Assembly: GCF_023101165.1 (NCBI RefSeq)
Contig: NZ_CP078076.1
Coordinates: forward strand, 558,001 to 622,000
DNA length: 64,000 bases
From: Microbacterium sufflavum
Lineage (GTDB): Bacteria; Actinomycetota; Actinomycetes; Actinomycetales; Microbacteriaceae
Direction of reading: 5' to 3'
The first letter of the stretch is position 1. Each line of letters starts with the position of its first letter. The notes beneath the pieces were generated by a model, which was not told the DNA's origin, searched no databases, and was given only the letters and a program-made list of their open reading frames with translations. Shown here piece by piece: positions 8,796 to 17,149 of this stretch. A program made the translations under genes and the position numbers.

Positions 8796-9457
8796 GAGTG
8801 TCCTTCGCTGTCGGGGAGGGAGTCGAGGATGCCGGTGAGCGCGTTGTGCAGGTGCACGTGCGTGGCATGGGCGGCCAGGTCGCCGTCGCGCGCGGCGAGC
8901 GCCTGCGCGATCGTGCGGTGCTCGGCGGCCGACGCGGCGAGCCGGGCGGGTTTGTCCTTGGCCATGCGCCGCACCCGCACCAGGTGCGTGCGCACGGTGC
9001 GCAGGGCCGCGGCGATGTAGTCGTTGTCGACGGCGTCGTCGAGGGCCGCGTCGAAGCGGGCGATCAGGGCGTAGTAGGCGTCGCGGCCCGCGGCCCGCGT
9101 CAGGTCGACGTGGGAGAACTCGTCGGCGAGGGCGGCGAAGAGATCGGCGTCACCCCGGGCGGCGGCGAGGCGGGCCGAGGTCTCCTCCAGCGCGCGGCGG
9201 ATCTCGAACAGCGAGCGGATGTCGTCGGCGTCGAGGGCCGCCACCACCGTGACCCGGGGGGACTGCTGCACCACCAGTCCGTCGGCGGCGAGGCGGCGGA
9301 GGGCTTCGCGCATCGGGGTGCGGCTGACGCCGAGGCGCTCGGCCTGCTCGACCTCGCCCAGCACGAACCCCGCGGCGAGGGCGCCCGACTGGATGCCGTC
9401 GAGGAGGGCCGCATAGGCGCGATCGCTCGCGGACGTGCGCTCGACAGGGAGAACCAT
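8792..9457 (-). CDS. GntR/FCD regulator of the methylcitrate operon
   Basis: A 221-aa FadR-subfamily regulator: winged helix at about residues 8-75 ([20 protein letters not shown]) and an all-helical FCD effector domain at about 85-205. It is the first gene of gntR-prpD-prpB-prpC, so it most likely controls its own operon, sensing a methylcitrate-cycle intermediate. Two TGTAT/ATACA palindromes stand directly upstream (9466-9525). ATG 9457 is preceded by GAGGGC. This GntR regulator replaces the PrpR types seen in proteobacteria and mycobacteria. Confidence 0.88.
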   Translation of the reverse strand: MVLPVERTSASDRAYAALLDGIQSGALAAGFVLGEVEQAERLGVSRTPMREALRRLAADGLVVQQSPRVTVVAALDADDIRSLFEIRRALEETSARLAAARGDADLFAALADEFSHVDLTRAAGRDAYYALIARFDAALDDAVDNDYIAAALRTVRTHLVRVRRMAKDKPARLAASAAEHRTIAQALAARDGDLAAHATHVHLHNALTGILDSLPDSEGHS

Positions 9458-9465
9458 GCCCTCAG

Positions 9466-9525
9466 TGTATACATAAACCCGCTCGAGGTGGACGCGCGGT
9501 CGCGTTCAGGCTGTATTCGTATACA
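9466..9525. promoter_or_regulatory. Paired TGTATnnnATACA-type operators before gntR-prpDBC
   Basis: TGTATACA at 9466-9473 is a perfect 8-bp palindrome. TGTATTCGTATACA at 9512-9525 matches in six of seven pairs and reaches into the 3' end of the EamA gene. Their centres are about 49 bp apart. Position and symmetry suit an autoregulatory GntR repressor. Binding is inferred. Confidence 0.6.
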
Positions 9526-10477
9526 TAGGCTCGGACGCGGCGACCCGCGGCTCGCCGAGCTTCACCACGACCACGCCGGCGAGCACGAGCACGCCCCCCA
9601 GCGCCTGCAGCGGGCCGGGGAGCTGGTCGAGCAGCAGCCACCCGAACAGCAGGGCGGCCACGACCTCGGCGAGCGCGACGAACGAGGCGAGACGCGAGCC
9701 GAGCATCCTCGTGGACACGATGCCGAGCACGTAGGCGAGCGCGGTCGCGATGAGCCCGATCGCGAGGACGGGCACGAACCAGGGAACCGTGCCGAAGCGG
9801 TACGCGACATCGGCCGTCGTCCACGCGAACGGCAGCACCCCGACCAGACCGGCGAGGGCCAGACCGACGGCACCGAGCAGGAGCCCGCTCCCGGCGAGCG
9901 CGATCGGCGGGAGTCCGGTGTCGGCCTTCGCCGAGAGCACGAAGTAGCTCGCCGCCCCCACCATCGCCCCCAGCGCCCAGAGCACGCCGACCACGTTCAC
10001 CTGCGCACCGGTGACGATGTCGAGCATCAGCACGAGCCCGACGAAGGCGATCCCCGCCCCGAGCACGCTGCGCCGCGTCGGTCGCTCGCCGCGGCGCACC
10101 CACAGCCAGAGCAGCACCGCGACCGGAGCCGTGTACTCGATGAGCAGCGCGATCCCGACATCCATGACCGCGACGGCCTGGAAGTAGCAGAGCTGAGTGG
10201 CCGCCACGGCGAGCAGCCCGTAGGCGAGGACCATCCCGGCGTTGCGGCGGAGGGCGCGCCACCGCCCCCGCAGCGCCAGGAGGGTCGGGAGCAGCAGGAC
10301 GAGCGCGGCGACCCCCACCCGTACAGTGACGGCCGCGCCGGGCGTCCACCCCGCATCGATGAGTCCGCGCGCCCACGCCCCGGAGGAGCCGAACGCGAAC
10401 GCGGCGGCGACGGCCAGCGGGAGCCCGAGGCGCACACCGCTCCGCGTGCGGTTCCTGTCATCGGCCACGGTGCTCAT
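9506..10477 (-). CDS. EamA/DMT-family membrane transporter
   Basis: A 323-aa ten-helix drug/metabolite transporter made of two EamA repeats (about residues 18-150 and 165-300). The repeats show FAFGSSGAWARGLIDAGWTP early and ALAEVVAALLFGWLLLDQLPGPLQALGG late, the typical EamA ending. RhtA-like exporters of amino acids look like this, but the substrate cannot be read from sequence. ATG 10477 is chosen because the long upstream extension is antisense to the CGNR gene; no good ribosome site precedes it, so leaderless translation is possible. It is divergent from the CGNR gene, with 39 bp between. Confidence 0.85.
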   Translation of the reverse strand: MSTVADDRNRTRSGVRLGLPLAVAAAFAFGSSGAWARGLIDAGWTPGAAVTVRVGVAALVLLLPTLLALRGRWRALRRNAGMVLAYGLLAVAATQLCYFQAVAVMDVGIALLIEYTAPVAVLLWLWVRRGERPTRRSVLGAGIAFVGLVLMLDIVTGAQVNVVGVLWALGAMVGAASYFVLSAKADTGLPPIALAGSGLLLGAVGLALAGLVGVLPFAWTTADVAYRFGTVPWFVPVLAIGLIATALAYVLGIVSTRMLGSRLASFVALAEVVAALLFGWLLLDQLPGPLQALGGVLVLAGVVVVKLGEPRVAASEPMYTNTA

Positions 10478-10516
10478 GGACGATGACGCTACCCGCGGAC
10501 GGAGTAAGATGTCAAC

Positions 10517-11053
10517 ATGGTCTTCACCGATGACACCGAGGATGCGCTGCGCGCGGCGGTCTGGCTCGCGAACTCCGCCGAAGAGCCCGACACCCTCGTC
10601 GACATCGACGACGAGAAGACGTTCCTCGAGGTGTTCCCCTACACCGGGAGGATCGACCGCGACGGCGTGGAACTCGACGACCTGCGCGCCCTCCGCCCGC
10701 GGCTGCGAGCGATGCTGCTCGCCTCGCGCGACGAGATGGCCGCACACGTGAACGACGCCCTCGCCGAGCTGCAGCTCACTCCGCGGCTGGTGCGGCACGA
10801 CGGAGCGGACTGGCACCTCCATGCGGTGCACGACGAGCGGCCGCTCGCCGAGCGCGTGCTCGTCGAGACGGTGATGGCGCTCATCGACGTGATCCGCGCG
10901 GACGAGGGCTCGCGCCTCACGGTCTGCGAGGACGACACCTGCCAGGCGATCGCGCTCGACCTCTCCCGCAACCGCTCCAAGCGGTACTGCTCCACGACGT
11001 GCGCGAACCGCAACGCGGTCGCGGCCTACCGCGCTCGGCGCGCACACGCCTGA
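10517..11053 (+). CDS. CGNR zinc-finger (ABATE-domain) protein
   Basis: A 178-aa protein with an N-terminal ABATE-like stress-response domain (about 5-125) and a C-terminal CGNR finger. Four cysteines in C-x4-C and C-x3-C spacing (CEDDTCQ ... KRYCSTTCANRNAVAAYRARR) would hold zinc. Such proteins are presumed transcription factors of actinobacteria. The signature Gly-Asn-Arg appears here as ANR. A -10-like TAAGAT lies 5 bases before ATG 10517, and GGAG at 10501. The neighbour it may regulate is the divergent EamA exporter. Confidence 0.85.
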   Translation: MVFTDDTEDALRAAVWLANSAEEPDTLVDIDDEKTFLEVFPYTGRIDRDGVELDDLRALRPRLRAMLLASRDEMAAHVNDALAELQLTPRLVRHDGADWHLHAVHDERPLAERVLVETVMALIDVIRADEGSRLTVCEDDTCQAIALDLSRNRSKRYCSTTCANRNAVAAYRARRAHA

Positions 11054-11100
11054 CACCGACGCCTCGCCGGTCTCCCGCGCCCGTCTCGCGCAGCTCCTGA

Positions 11101-11135
11101 GCGAGGGGCCCCATCCCGCTCCACGGCCCCTGAGC
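11101..11135 (+). terminator. Hairpin after the CGNR gene
   Basis: GGGGCC (11105-11110) pairs with GGCCCC (11125-11130), and an outer GC pair extends it past an internal loop. It lies about 50 bp past the CGNR stop with no T-run. It could end the CGNR transcript; evidence is modest. Confidence 0.35.
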
Positions 11136-11192
11136 AGCGACCGCCCTTCGTCTCGTCGCACCCACTCGCGGATCGACTGCGCTCTTCACAAA

Positions 11193-11205
11193 CGATTATC
11201 GATTA
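11193..11205. promoter_or_regulatory. GntR-type operator A before the first sugar ABC operon
   Basis: Reads CGATTATCGATTA, 50 bp upstream of ATG 11255. Twelve consecutive bases (CGATTATCGATT) recur exactly, on the opposite strand, in the 24443-24456 site region, and ATTATCGA also occurs in the perfect-armed palindrome at 19691-19717. The shared core ATTATCGAYTR suggests one regulator, most simply the GntR protein encoded at 19020-19682. Confidence 0.65.
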
Positions 11206-11254
11206 GTGTAATGTCGCCAGCGGCCCTCCCTCATGCATCAGGAAAGGATCAACG

Positions 11255-12523
11255 ATGATCAAGGCCCGACTCCTCCCCCTCGTCGGCATCGCGGCAGTGT
11301 CCGCGCTCGCCCTCGCCAGCTGCTCCACCCCCGCCGGAGACGACGGCGGCTCCTCCTCGGAGGACGTCGAGGTGCGCATGCTCGTCAACGTCACCCCGAA
11401 CCTGACCGAGGAGTTCTGGAACGACCTCGTCGCCCCGTTCGAGGAGGCCAACCCGAACATCGACGTCGTCATCCAGAACCCCGGCGCGGAGGGCGTGGAG
11501 GCCGCCGTGCCCCGCCTGCTCGCGGCCGGCGACGCCCCCGACGTCGTGCAGTCGATCGCCCCGACGACGAAGCTCGCACCCGAGCTCGTCGACCTGTCCG
11601 GGTACGAGTGGGCCTCGTCCGGTCCCCTCGCCGACCAGTACTCGATCGACGGCAAGAACTACATGGCCGGGATCGGCGTGCAGCTGCAGAGCCTCTTCTT
11701 CTACAACAAGACCGCGTTCGAGGAGGCCGGCATCACCGAGCTGCCCACCACCGTCGACGAGCTCACCGAGGCTCTCGGCAAGCTGAAGGCGGCGGGGTGG
11801 ACCCCGATCCAGACCGGCGGCGACTGGATGAGCAGCCACACGCTGCAGGCCCTCGGCCTGCCGACGATCATCGCCGAGGACCCGGAATGGTTCCAGAAGA
11901 TGTCGTCCGGCGAGGACACCTTCAGCGAGACCTACGGCGACGCGGTCGAGACCTACGCGGAGTGGGTGTCCGAGGGCTACATCCCCACCGACGCGCTCGG
12001 CATCAAGTACCCCGACGCCGAGCAGGCGTTCCTGTCGGGCAAGACCGCCGTGTACTCGATGGGCAGCTGGTTCGCCGGCACGCAGGCCAAGGCCGCCGAG
12101 TCGGCCGACATCGGGGTCTTCCGCGCCCCGTCGTTCGACGGCGACGAGCAGCCCGCGATGGGTGCCAACATCGCCAGCCCGTACTCGATCCTCAAGTCCA
12201 GCGAGCACCAGGACGCCGCGGCGAAGCTCGTCGAGTTCCTCACCACCGACCAGACCGCGGTCAGCGACCAGCTGGCGGTCGACGGCAACTTCCGCGACGG
12301 TTACGAGTACGACATGACGCCGCTGGGCGAAGAGCTGCTGCAGATCGTCGCCGACACGCCCGCCGAGGCCTACACCCCCACCGGCGGCGGCTACGGCGAG
12401 CGCACGCTCCCCGACGGCTACCCGGGCGAGATCAACACCCAGACCCAGGCCCTCATCGGCGGCGCCTCCGCCGAGCAGGTGCTGAAGGCCATGGACGACT
12501 GGTTCGCCGCGAACGCCGGCTGA
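11255..12523 (+). CDS. CUT1 sugar ABC transporter, substrate-binding lipoprotein
   Basis: A 422-aa extracellular family-1 solute-binding protein. A lipoprotein signal ends in LALASC (Cys about 23) followed by an acidic Ser/Gly linker. The mature part has the usual two-lobe pattern: EEFWNDLVAPFEEANPNIDV opening, the hinge LFFYNKTAFEEAGI and the later GKTAVYSMGSWFAGTQ. Proteins like this bind oligosaccharides or plant-derived disaccharides. AAGGA precedes ATG 11255. It heads an operon with two permeases and cytosolic sugar enzymes; no ATPase is encoded, so a shared MsiK-type ATPase elsewhere is expected. Operator A lies just upstream. Confidence 0.92.
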   Translation: MIKARLLPLVGIAAVSALALASCSTPAGDDGGSSSEDVEVRMLVNVTPNLTEEFWNDLVAPFEEANPNIDVVIQNPGAEGVEAAVPRLLAAGDAPDVVQSIAPTTKLAPELVDLSGYEWASSGPLADQYSIDGKNYMAGIGVQLQSLFFYNKTAFEEAGITELPTTVDELTEALGKLKAAGWTPIQTGGDWMSSHTLQALGLPTIIAEDPEWFQKMSSGEDTFSETYGDAVETYAEWVSEGYIPTDALGIKYPDAEQAFLSGKTAVYSMGSWFAGTQAKAAESADIGVFRAPSFDGDEQPAMGANIASPYSILKSSEHQDAAAKLVEFLTTDQTAVSDQLAVDGNFRDGYEYDMTPLGEELLQIVADTPAEAYTPTGGGYGERTLPDGYPGEINTQTQALIGGASAEQVLKAMDDWFAANAG

Positions 12524-12529
12524 CCGCTC

Positions 12530-12564
12530 GAGGCGCCAGGGACCGCATCCGTCCCTGGCGCCTC
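12530..12564 (+). terminator. Perfect stem-loop between binding protein and permeases
   Basis: A 14-bp perfect stem (GAGGCGCCAGGGAC and its complement) with a 7-base loop, starting 6 bases after the binding-protein stop and with no T-run. Such intercistronic hairpins usually protect the upstream message or allow partial termination, giving more binding protein than permease. This is inferred from position. Confidence 0.7.
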
Positions 12565-12622
12565 CCCGGCGCCGCATCCGCGCCACCCCCACCAACGCGC
12601 CACCGAGAACGAGAGTGCCGCC

Positions 12623-13606
12623 ATGACTCCGCCCACCACGACCGCGCCGCCCCCGGCCACGGCAACCGCCCCGACAGGACCATCGACGCCGATGAGCTCG
12701 ACCCCCGCCCCCCGCAAGCGCTCCGCGCTGCAGCGGTGGCGGCACCGCCTCCCCGGCATCCTCATGGGAGGGCCCGCCGTGGCCGTCTTCCTGGCGATGT
12801 TCGTCATCCCGATGATCCTCGCCGCGGTGCTGAGCTTCACGGACTGGAACGGGTACAGCCTCAACTTCACGTTCGTCGGCTGGGAGAACTACATCAAGGC
12901 GTTCCGCAGCCCCCGCTCCACCCAGGCCGCGATCTTCACCGGCATCATCGCCGTGGTCGGCACGATCCTCTGCAACGCCATCGGTCTCGCGATCGCCGCG
13001 CTCATCGCCGGTCCCGGCCGCTCGAACACGATCCTGCGCACGATCTTCTTCTACCCGTACGTCATCAGCGCCCTCATCATCGGGTTCCTGTGGTCGGCGA
13101 TGCTCTCCCCCAGCGGCGCCGTCAACGGGTTCCTCACCACCGTCGGCCTGCCCGCGATGCCCTTCCTCACCGACCCCACCTTCGCGAAGGCGAGCGTGAT
13201 CTTCACGATCGTGTGGTCGCACTTCGGCTTCAACATGATCCTGTTCCTCGCCGGCATCAAGTCGGTGCCCGCCGAGTACTACGAGGCCGCGACCGTGGAC
13301 GGCGCCTCGCGCTGGCAGCAGTTCCGCTCCATCACCCTGCCGCTCATCGCTCCGGTGTTCACGGTGAACCTGGTGCTGACCCTCGTCGGGCTCCTCAAGG
13401 CCTACGACGTGGTGCTCTCGCTCACCGACGGCGGCCCGGCGGGCTCCACCCAGACGATCGTCTACCAGATCCTCAAGGACTCGTTCGCAAACTCGGCCCT
13501 CGGGTTCGGCGCCGCGCAGTCCATGATCCTCCTCATCGTCACCGCGGTCATCGGTCTCGCCGTCACGCTGGTGCGACGCCGCTCCGAGAAGAAGGCGACC
13601 GACTGA
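12623..13606 (+). CDS. CUT1 sugar ABC transporter permease, MalF-like
   Basis: A 327-aa inner-membrane permease. A Pro/Thr-rich N-terminal stretch of about 30 residues precedes six membrane helices. The EAA loop that contacts the ATPase is visible as EYYEAATVDGASRWQQFRSI, with GLLKAYDVVLSLTDGGPAGSTQT after it, which is the standard MalF/UgpA ending. It overlaps the next permease at the stop/start. Confidence 0.92.
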   Translation: MTPPTTTAPPPATATAPTGPSTPMSSTPAPRKRSALQRWRHRLPGILMGGPAVAVFLAMFVIPMILAAVLSFTDWNGYSLNFTFVGWENYIKAFRSPRSTQAAIFTGIIAVVGTILCNAIGLAIAALIAGPGRSNTILRTIFFYPYVISALIIGFLWSAMLSPSGAVNGFLTTVGLPAMPFLTDPTFAKASVIFTIVWSHFGFNMILFLAGIKSVPAEYYEAATVDGASRWQQFRSITLPLIAPVFTVNLVLTLVGLLKAYDVVLSLTDGGPAGSTQTIVYQILKDSFANSALGFGAAQSMILLIVTAVIGLAVTLVRRRSEKKATD

Positions 13607-14460
13607 TGAAGCAGACCCGCAACCGGCCGGCGCTCGCGGTGAGCGCGATCCGCTGGATCGTCCTCGGCGTCGTGGCGATCACCATGCTGATCCCGATGTA
13701 CACGATGGTCATCAACGCCTTCAAGCCGCAGGCGGAGATCATCGAGAACCCGCTCCTGATCACGCCGCAGATGTTCACGTTCGAGTACCTGTGGGAGGCG
13801 ATCACGAGCAGCAAGTTCAACGTGATCGCGGCCTACGGCATCACGCTCCTGTTCGTCGTGCTCGTGAACCTCTGCTGCATCGCCCTGGCCGCACCGGTCG
13901 CCTACGTGATCGCGCGCGGCCGCTCCAAGTGGCACCTGGGGCTGCTGCTGCTCTTCGTCTCCGGCCTGTTCATCCCGGGCCAGGTCACGCTGATCCCCGT
14001 CGTGTTCGTGCTGCGGGTGCTCGGACTGATCAACACGATCCCCGGCTTCATCCTCTTCGAGACGGCGGCGACGCTCCCCGTGACGATCTTCCTGTTCACC
14101 GCGTACCTGCGCAGCGTGCCGCGCGACATCGACGAGGCCGCGTCCCTCGACGGCGCCGGTCCGATCCGCGCCTTCTGGGCGTGCGTCTTCCCGATCATGA
14201 AGCCGGTCGTGGCGACGGCGGTGGTGCTGAACTCGATCGGCGTGTGGAACGACTTCGTGAGTCCGCAGATCATCCTCGGCCCCAGCTCCGGCATCTACAC
14301 CGTCACCACGGGTGTGTACGCCGCCGTCGGGCAGTTCTCCACCGACTACACGCAGGTGTTCCCGACCCTGCTGCTCGCCGTGCTGCCCGCGATGGTGTTC
14401 TTCATCGTGATGCAGCGCCACATCATCGGCGGCCTCGTGGCCGGCGCGACGAAGGGATGA
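13606..14460 (+). CDS. CUT1 sugar ABC transporter permease, MalG-like
   Basis: A 284-aa permease with six membrane helices. The EAA loop reads PRDIDEAASLDGAGPIRAFWACVFP and the protein ends RHIIGGLVAGATKG, the common CUT1 MalG tail. ATG 13606 shares a base with the previous stop. The following gene starts inside its last codon (ATGA), so transporter and cytosolic enzymes are translationally coupled. Confidence 0.92.
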   Translation: MKQTRNRPALAVSAIRWIVLGVVAITMLIPMYTMVINAFKPQAEIIENPLLITPQMFTFEYLWEAITSSKFNVIAAYGITLLFVVLVNLCCIALAAPVAYVIARGRSKWHLGLLLLFVSGLFIPGQVTLIPVVFVLRVLGLINTIPGFILFETAATLPVTIFLFTAYLRSVPRDIDEAASLDGAGPIRAFWACVFPIMKPVVATAVVLNSIGVWNDFVSPQIILGPSSGIYTVTTGVYAAVGQFSTDYTQVFPTLLLAVLPAMVFFIVMQRHIIGGLVAGATKG

Positions 14461-16373
14461 CCGTGCCCGCGCATCCGCTCACCCGCCCCCTGCGGGCGAT
14501 CCCGGCCTGGGCCGTGCTGCAGCGGCGCCTCTTCGCCGAGATCGAGGAGGCCCGCCGCGTCTTCCGCGACCGGTACACGCTCCCCGACGGCCGCCTCCGC
14601 GGCGTCGCCGAGTTCGTGGACCGCGACGGGGTCGACGACCTCTACGAGCCGTTCTTCAACTGGCCGGCCTTCTACCTGCTCGGCGGGCCCGACGAGGTGC
14701 TGGACGACGCCAAGCGGCACTGGGAGGGCGTGACGGTGCAGCTCGCGGAGGCGGGCATGCTCGCCGACGAGTACGACAACGGCTACGACTGGTTCCACCA
14801 GGGCGAGTCGCTGCTGCTGTTCGCGGGCATCTGCCAGGCCGACCCGGCCGACACGGCGTTCGCGGCGCGCGCCGCCCGGTTCTCCGCGCTCTTCACCGAT
14901 CCCGCGAAGGGCAACTACGACCCGGAGCACACCATCATCCGCGCACCGCACAACGGTGCCCTGGGCGCTCGACCGGGCCTGGACGAGAAGATCGTGCCGT
15001 ATGTGGCCGACCGGGCCGAGATGCGACCCTACGGTCTGCCCCTGCACGGGCTCGACGGCATCCGCACCTGGGACGACCTCGCCGACCCGGACAACGCGCA
15101 CCGCATGGCCGAGGAGATGCAGCGTCGCGCCGCGGGCGACATCGCCGTGAACCTCGCCGCCACCTCGCTCGCGGCGAACCGGTGGCTGTACGACGGCGAC
15201 GCCGCCGCGGCCGACTGGATCGAGCAGTACGTCGACGGGTGGCGGACACGGGCCGACGGCGGGCTGCTCCCCGACAACGTCGGCCCCGGCGGCACGGTGG
15301 GCGAGCTCCACGACGGGCGCTGGTGGGGCGGCCACTACGGGTGGGCGTGGCCGCACGGACTGCACTCCGTCGGCATGAGCGCCCTCATCGGCGCCCTCAA
15401 CCACGCGCTCGTCACCGGCGACGATGCCGCCCTCGACCTCGTGCGCACGATGCTCGACACCGTGCTCGCGGAGGCCCGCACGGGCACCGTCGCCGACTCG
15501 ACCTACAGCTTGCGCGGCGGCTGGATGGCCCGGCTCGGAGCCGCAGCTGCCGAGCCCGGGGTCCTCGTGCCCTACCGCTACGGACCCGACGGGTGGTTCG
15601 ACTTCGGTCCGCTGCAGCTCGACCTGCCGCTGTGGCTGTGGTGGTGGTCGCGCTCGACCGCTGACCGCAGCCGCCTGGAGCGGGCGATCGCGGGACTCCC
15701 CTCCTCCGCCGACCCCGTCGCGCCCTTCCGCGACAAGGAGGAGGCGGGGCACGAGGCCGGATGGTTCGCCTATCTCCGCGGAGACCTGCCGGAGTACCCG
15801 GTGCGTGCGCTCGAGATGGCGCTCGGTCAGGTCGCGCGGCGCACGGTCATGATGCTCGCCGACGACCGCGATCCGGATGCCGCCCACCTGCACTTCTGGC
15901 AGCGCGTCAACCCCGTCGTGACCGAGGTGCTCACGCAGCTCGTCGCCGGGGCCCCGCAGGTGCTCTACAACGGCGGGCTCGGGTTCACCGCGCTCCGCTA
16001 CGAGGACGCCGACCGCGGCCGGCCGGGGCTCCCGCCCGACGTCGCCGCGCTCGTGCATCGCCTCGACGACCGCGGGATCGGCGTGCAGCTCGTGAACACC
16101 TCGGCCGTGCACACCCGCACCGTGCGGCTGCGCGGCGGCCGCTTCGGTCTCGACCGCATCGTGGAGGTGACCGCGACCGCGGAGGACGCCTCGGGCTGGC
16201 CCGGCGCCTCCGGCACGTACGCCGGACCGGAGGGCGAGATCGTCACGCACACCTTCCCCTGCGACGACGACCTCGTCGTGACCCTGCCACCGGCGCACCT
16301 CGCCGACCTCGACCTGACCATCGCGCGCGCGACCGGCTCGCCGCGCCACCTCTTCCCCGAAGGAGCCGCATGA
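14457..16373 (+). CDS. Unrecognised 638-aa cytosolic protein, probable helical-toroid sugar enzyme
   Basis: I do not recognise a named family. The protein has no signal peptide, so it acts in the cytosol on what the ABC transporter brings in. Alternating helices with aromatic and acidic pockets suggest an alpha/alpha-toroid: EPFFNWPAFYLLGG (about 60-73), GYDWFHQGES (about 107-116), GGHYGWAWPHGLHSVG (about 290-305), WFDFGPLQLDLPLWLWWWSR (about 380-400). The last 120 residues look like a beta-sandwich. That layout is shared by glycoside hydrolases and polysaccharide lyases acting on uronic-acid disaccharides. It is coupled to the permease upstream and the RraA-like gene downstream through ATGA overlaps. 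A disaccharide hydrolase or lyase is the best guess. Confidence 0.6.
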   Translation: MTVPAHPLTRPLRAIPAWAVLQRRLFAEIEEARRVFRDRYTLPDGRLRGVAEFVDRDGVDDLYEPFFNWPAFYLLGGPDEVLDDAKRHWEGVTVQLAEAGMLADEYDNGYDWFHQGESLLLFAGICQADPADTAFAARAARFSALFTDPAKGNYDPEHTIIRAPHNGALGARPGLDEKIVPYVADRAEMRPYGLPLHGLDGIRTWDDLADPDNAHRMAEEMQRRAAGDIAVNLAATSLAANRWLYDGDAAAADWIEQYVDGWRTRADGGLLPDNVGPGGTVGELHDGRWWGGHYGWAWPHGLHSVGMSALIGALNHALVTGDDAALDLVRTMLDTVLAEARTGTVADSTYSLRGGWMARLGAAAAEPGVLVPYRYGPDGWFDFGPLQLDLPLWLWWWSRSTADRSRLERAIAGLPSSADPVAPFRDKEEAGHEAGWFAYLRGDLPEYPVRALEMALGQVARRTVMMLADDRDPDAAHLHFWQRVNPVVTEVLTQLVAGAPQVLYNGGLGFTALRYEDADRGRPGLPPDVAALVHRLDDRGIGVQLVNTSAVHTRTVRLRGGRFGLDRIVEVTATAEDASGWPGASGTYAGPEGEIVTHTFPCDDDLVVTLPPAHLADLDLTIARATGSPRHLFPEGAA

Positions 16374-17149
16374 GCGACCTGATCCGACCCGACTTCCCCC
16401 TGCCCGTGCGGGGGGCGGCGTACCAGCGGCCGTCGCGCGACGTGCTCGACTCCTTCGACGCGATCTCCGCGGCGACCGCCTGCGCCAAGCTCCACGGCCT
16501 CGGCATCCGCCGCAGCTACATCGAGGGACCGCAGCCGCTGAGCCTCGGCCAGCGCGTGGTCGGCTCCGCCCTGACGCTGCAGTTCATGCCGCAGCGGGAG
16601 GACATGGCCTCGGGCGACGGCCAGGAGTACGCCGAACGGCACACGGCCCTGTGGCACGTGCTCGAAGCGGTGCAGCCGGGGGACGTGCTGGTGATCCAGG
16701 CGTACGGCAGCCGCTTCTCCGGCTGCGTCGGCGACATCCTCGCGCGCTACTTCGCCCGCAAGGGCGGCGCGGGCATCGTCGTGGACGGGCGCATCCGCGA
16801 CGCCGGCCGCATCCGCGAGCTCGGGATCCCCGTGTGGTCGACCGGCACGACCCCGCACTATGCCTCGCAGTCGGAGCTCGTGCCGTGGGCGTTCGACGTG
16901 CCCGTGGCGGTGGGCGGTGCGCTGTGCATGCCCGGCGACCTGGTCGTGGCCGACGACGACGGACCGGTCGTGGTTCCGCAGGCGATGGCGCCCCAGGTGG
17001 TCGAGGACGCGCAGGATCATGAGGAGTGGGAGGTGTTCAGCCGCAAGCGCCTCGACGAGGGCGCCCGGCTGAGCGACTACTACCCCCTGACCCCCGACAG
17101 CCGCGAGGAGTACGAGGCATGGCGTTCCGTCCGCAGCTCCGTCCTCTGA
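16370..17149 (+). CDS. RraA-like aldolase/decarboxylase family protein
   Basis: A 259-aa member of the RraA/HMG-aldolase fold. In this family the catalytic types cleave 4-hydroxy-4-methyl-2-oxoglutarate-like keto acids with a divalent metal; others are sugar-acid enzymes. Visible are the GSALTLQF strand, VLVIQAYG, and the phosphate/pyruvate site GGAGIVVDGRIRDAGRIRELGIPVW with the Arg-Asp pair used by aldolases. The final VVADDDGPVVVPQAMA matches the family. In an operon with a sugar oxidoreductase and a lactonase it probably cleaves or decarboxylates the resulting keto-acid. ATG 16370 overlaps the previous stop. Confidence 0.8.
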   Translation: MSDLIRPDFPLPVRGAAYQRPSRDVLDSFDAISAATACAKLHGLGIRRSYIEGPQPLSLGQRVVGSALTLQFMPQREDMASGDGQEYAERHTALWHVLEAVQPGDVLVIQAYGSRFSGCVGDILARYFARKGGAGIVVDGRIRDAGRIRELGIPVWSTGTTPHYASQSELVPWAFDVPVAVGGALCMPGDLVVADDDGPVVVPQAMAPQVVEDAQDHEEWEVFSRKRLDEGARLSDYYPLTPDSREEYEAWRSVRSSVL

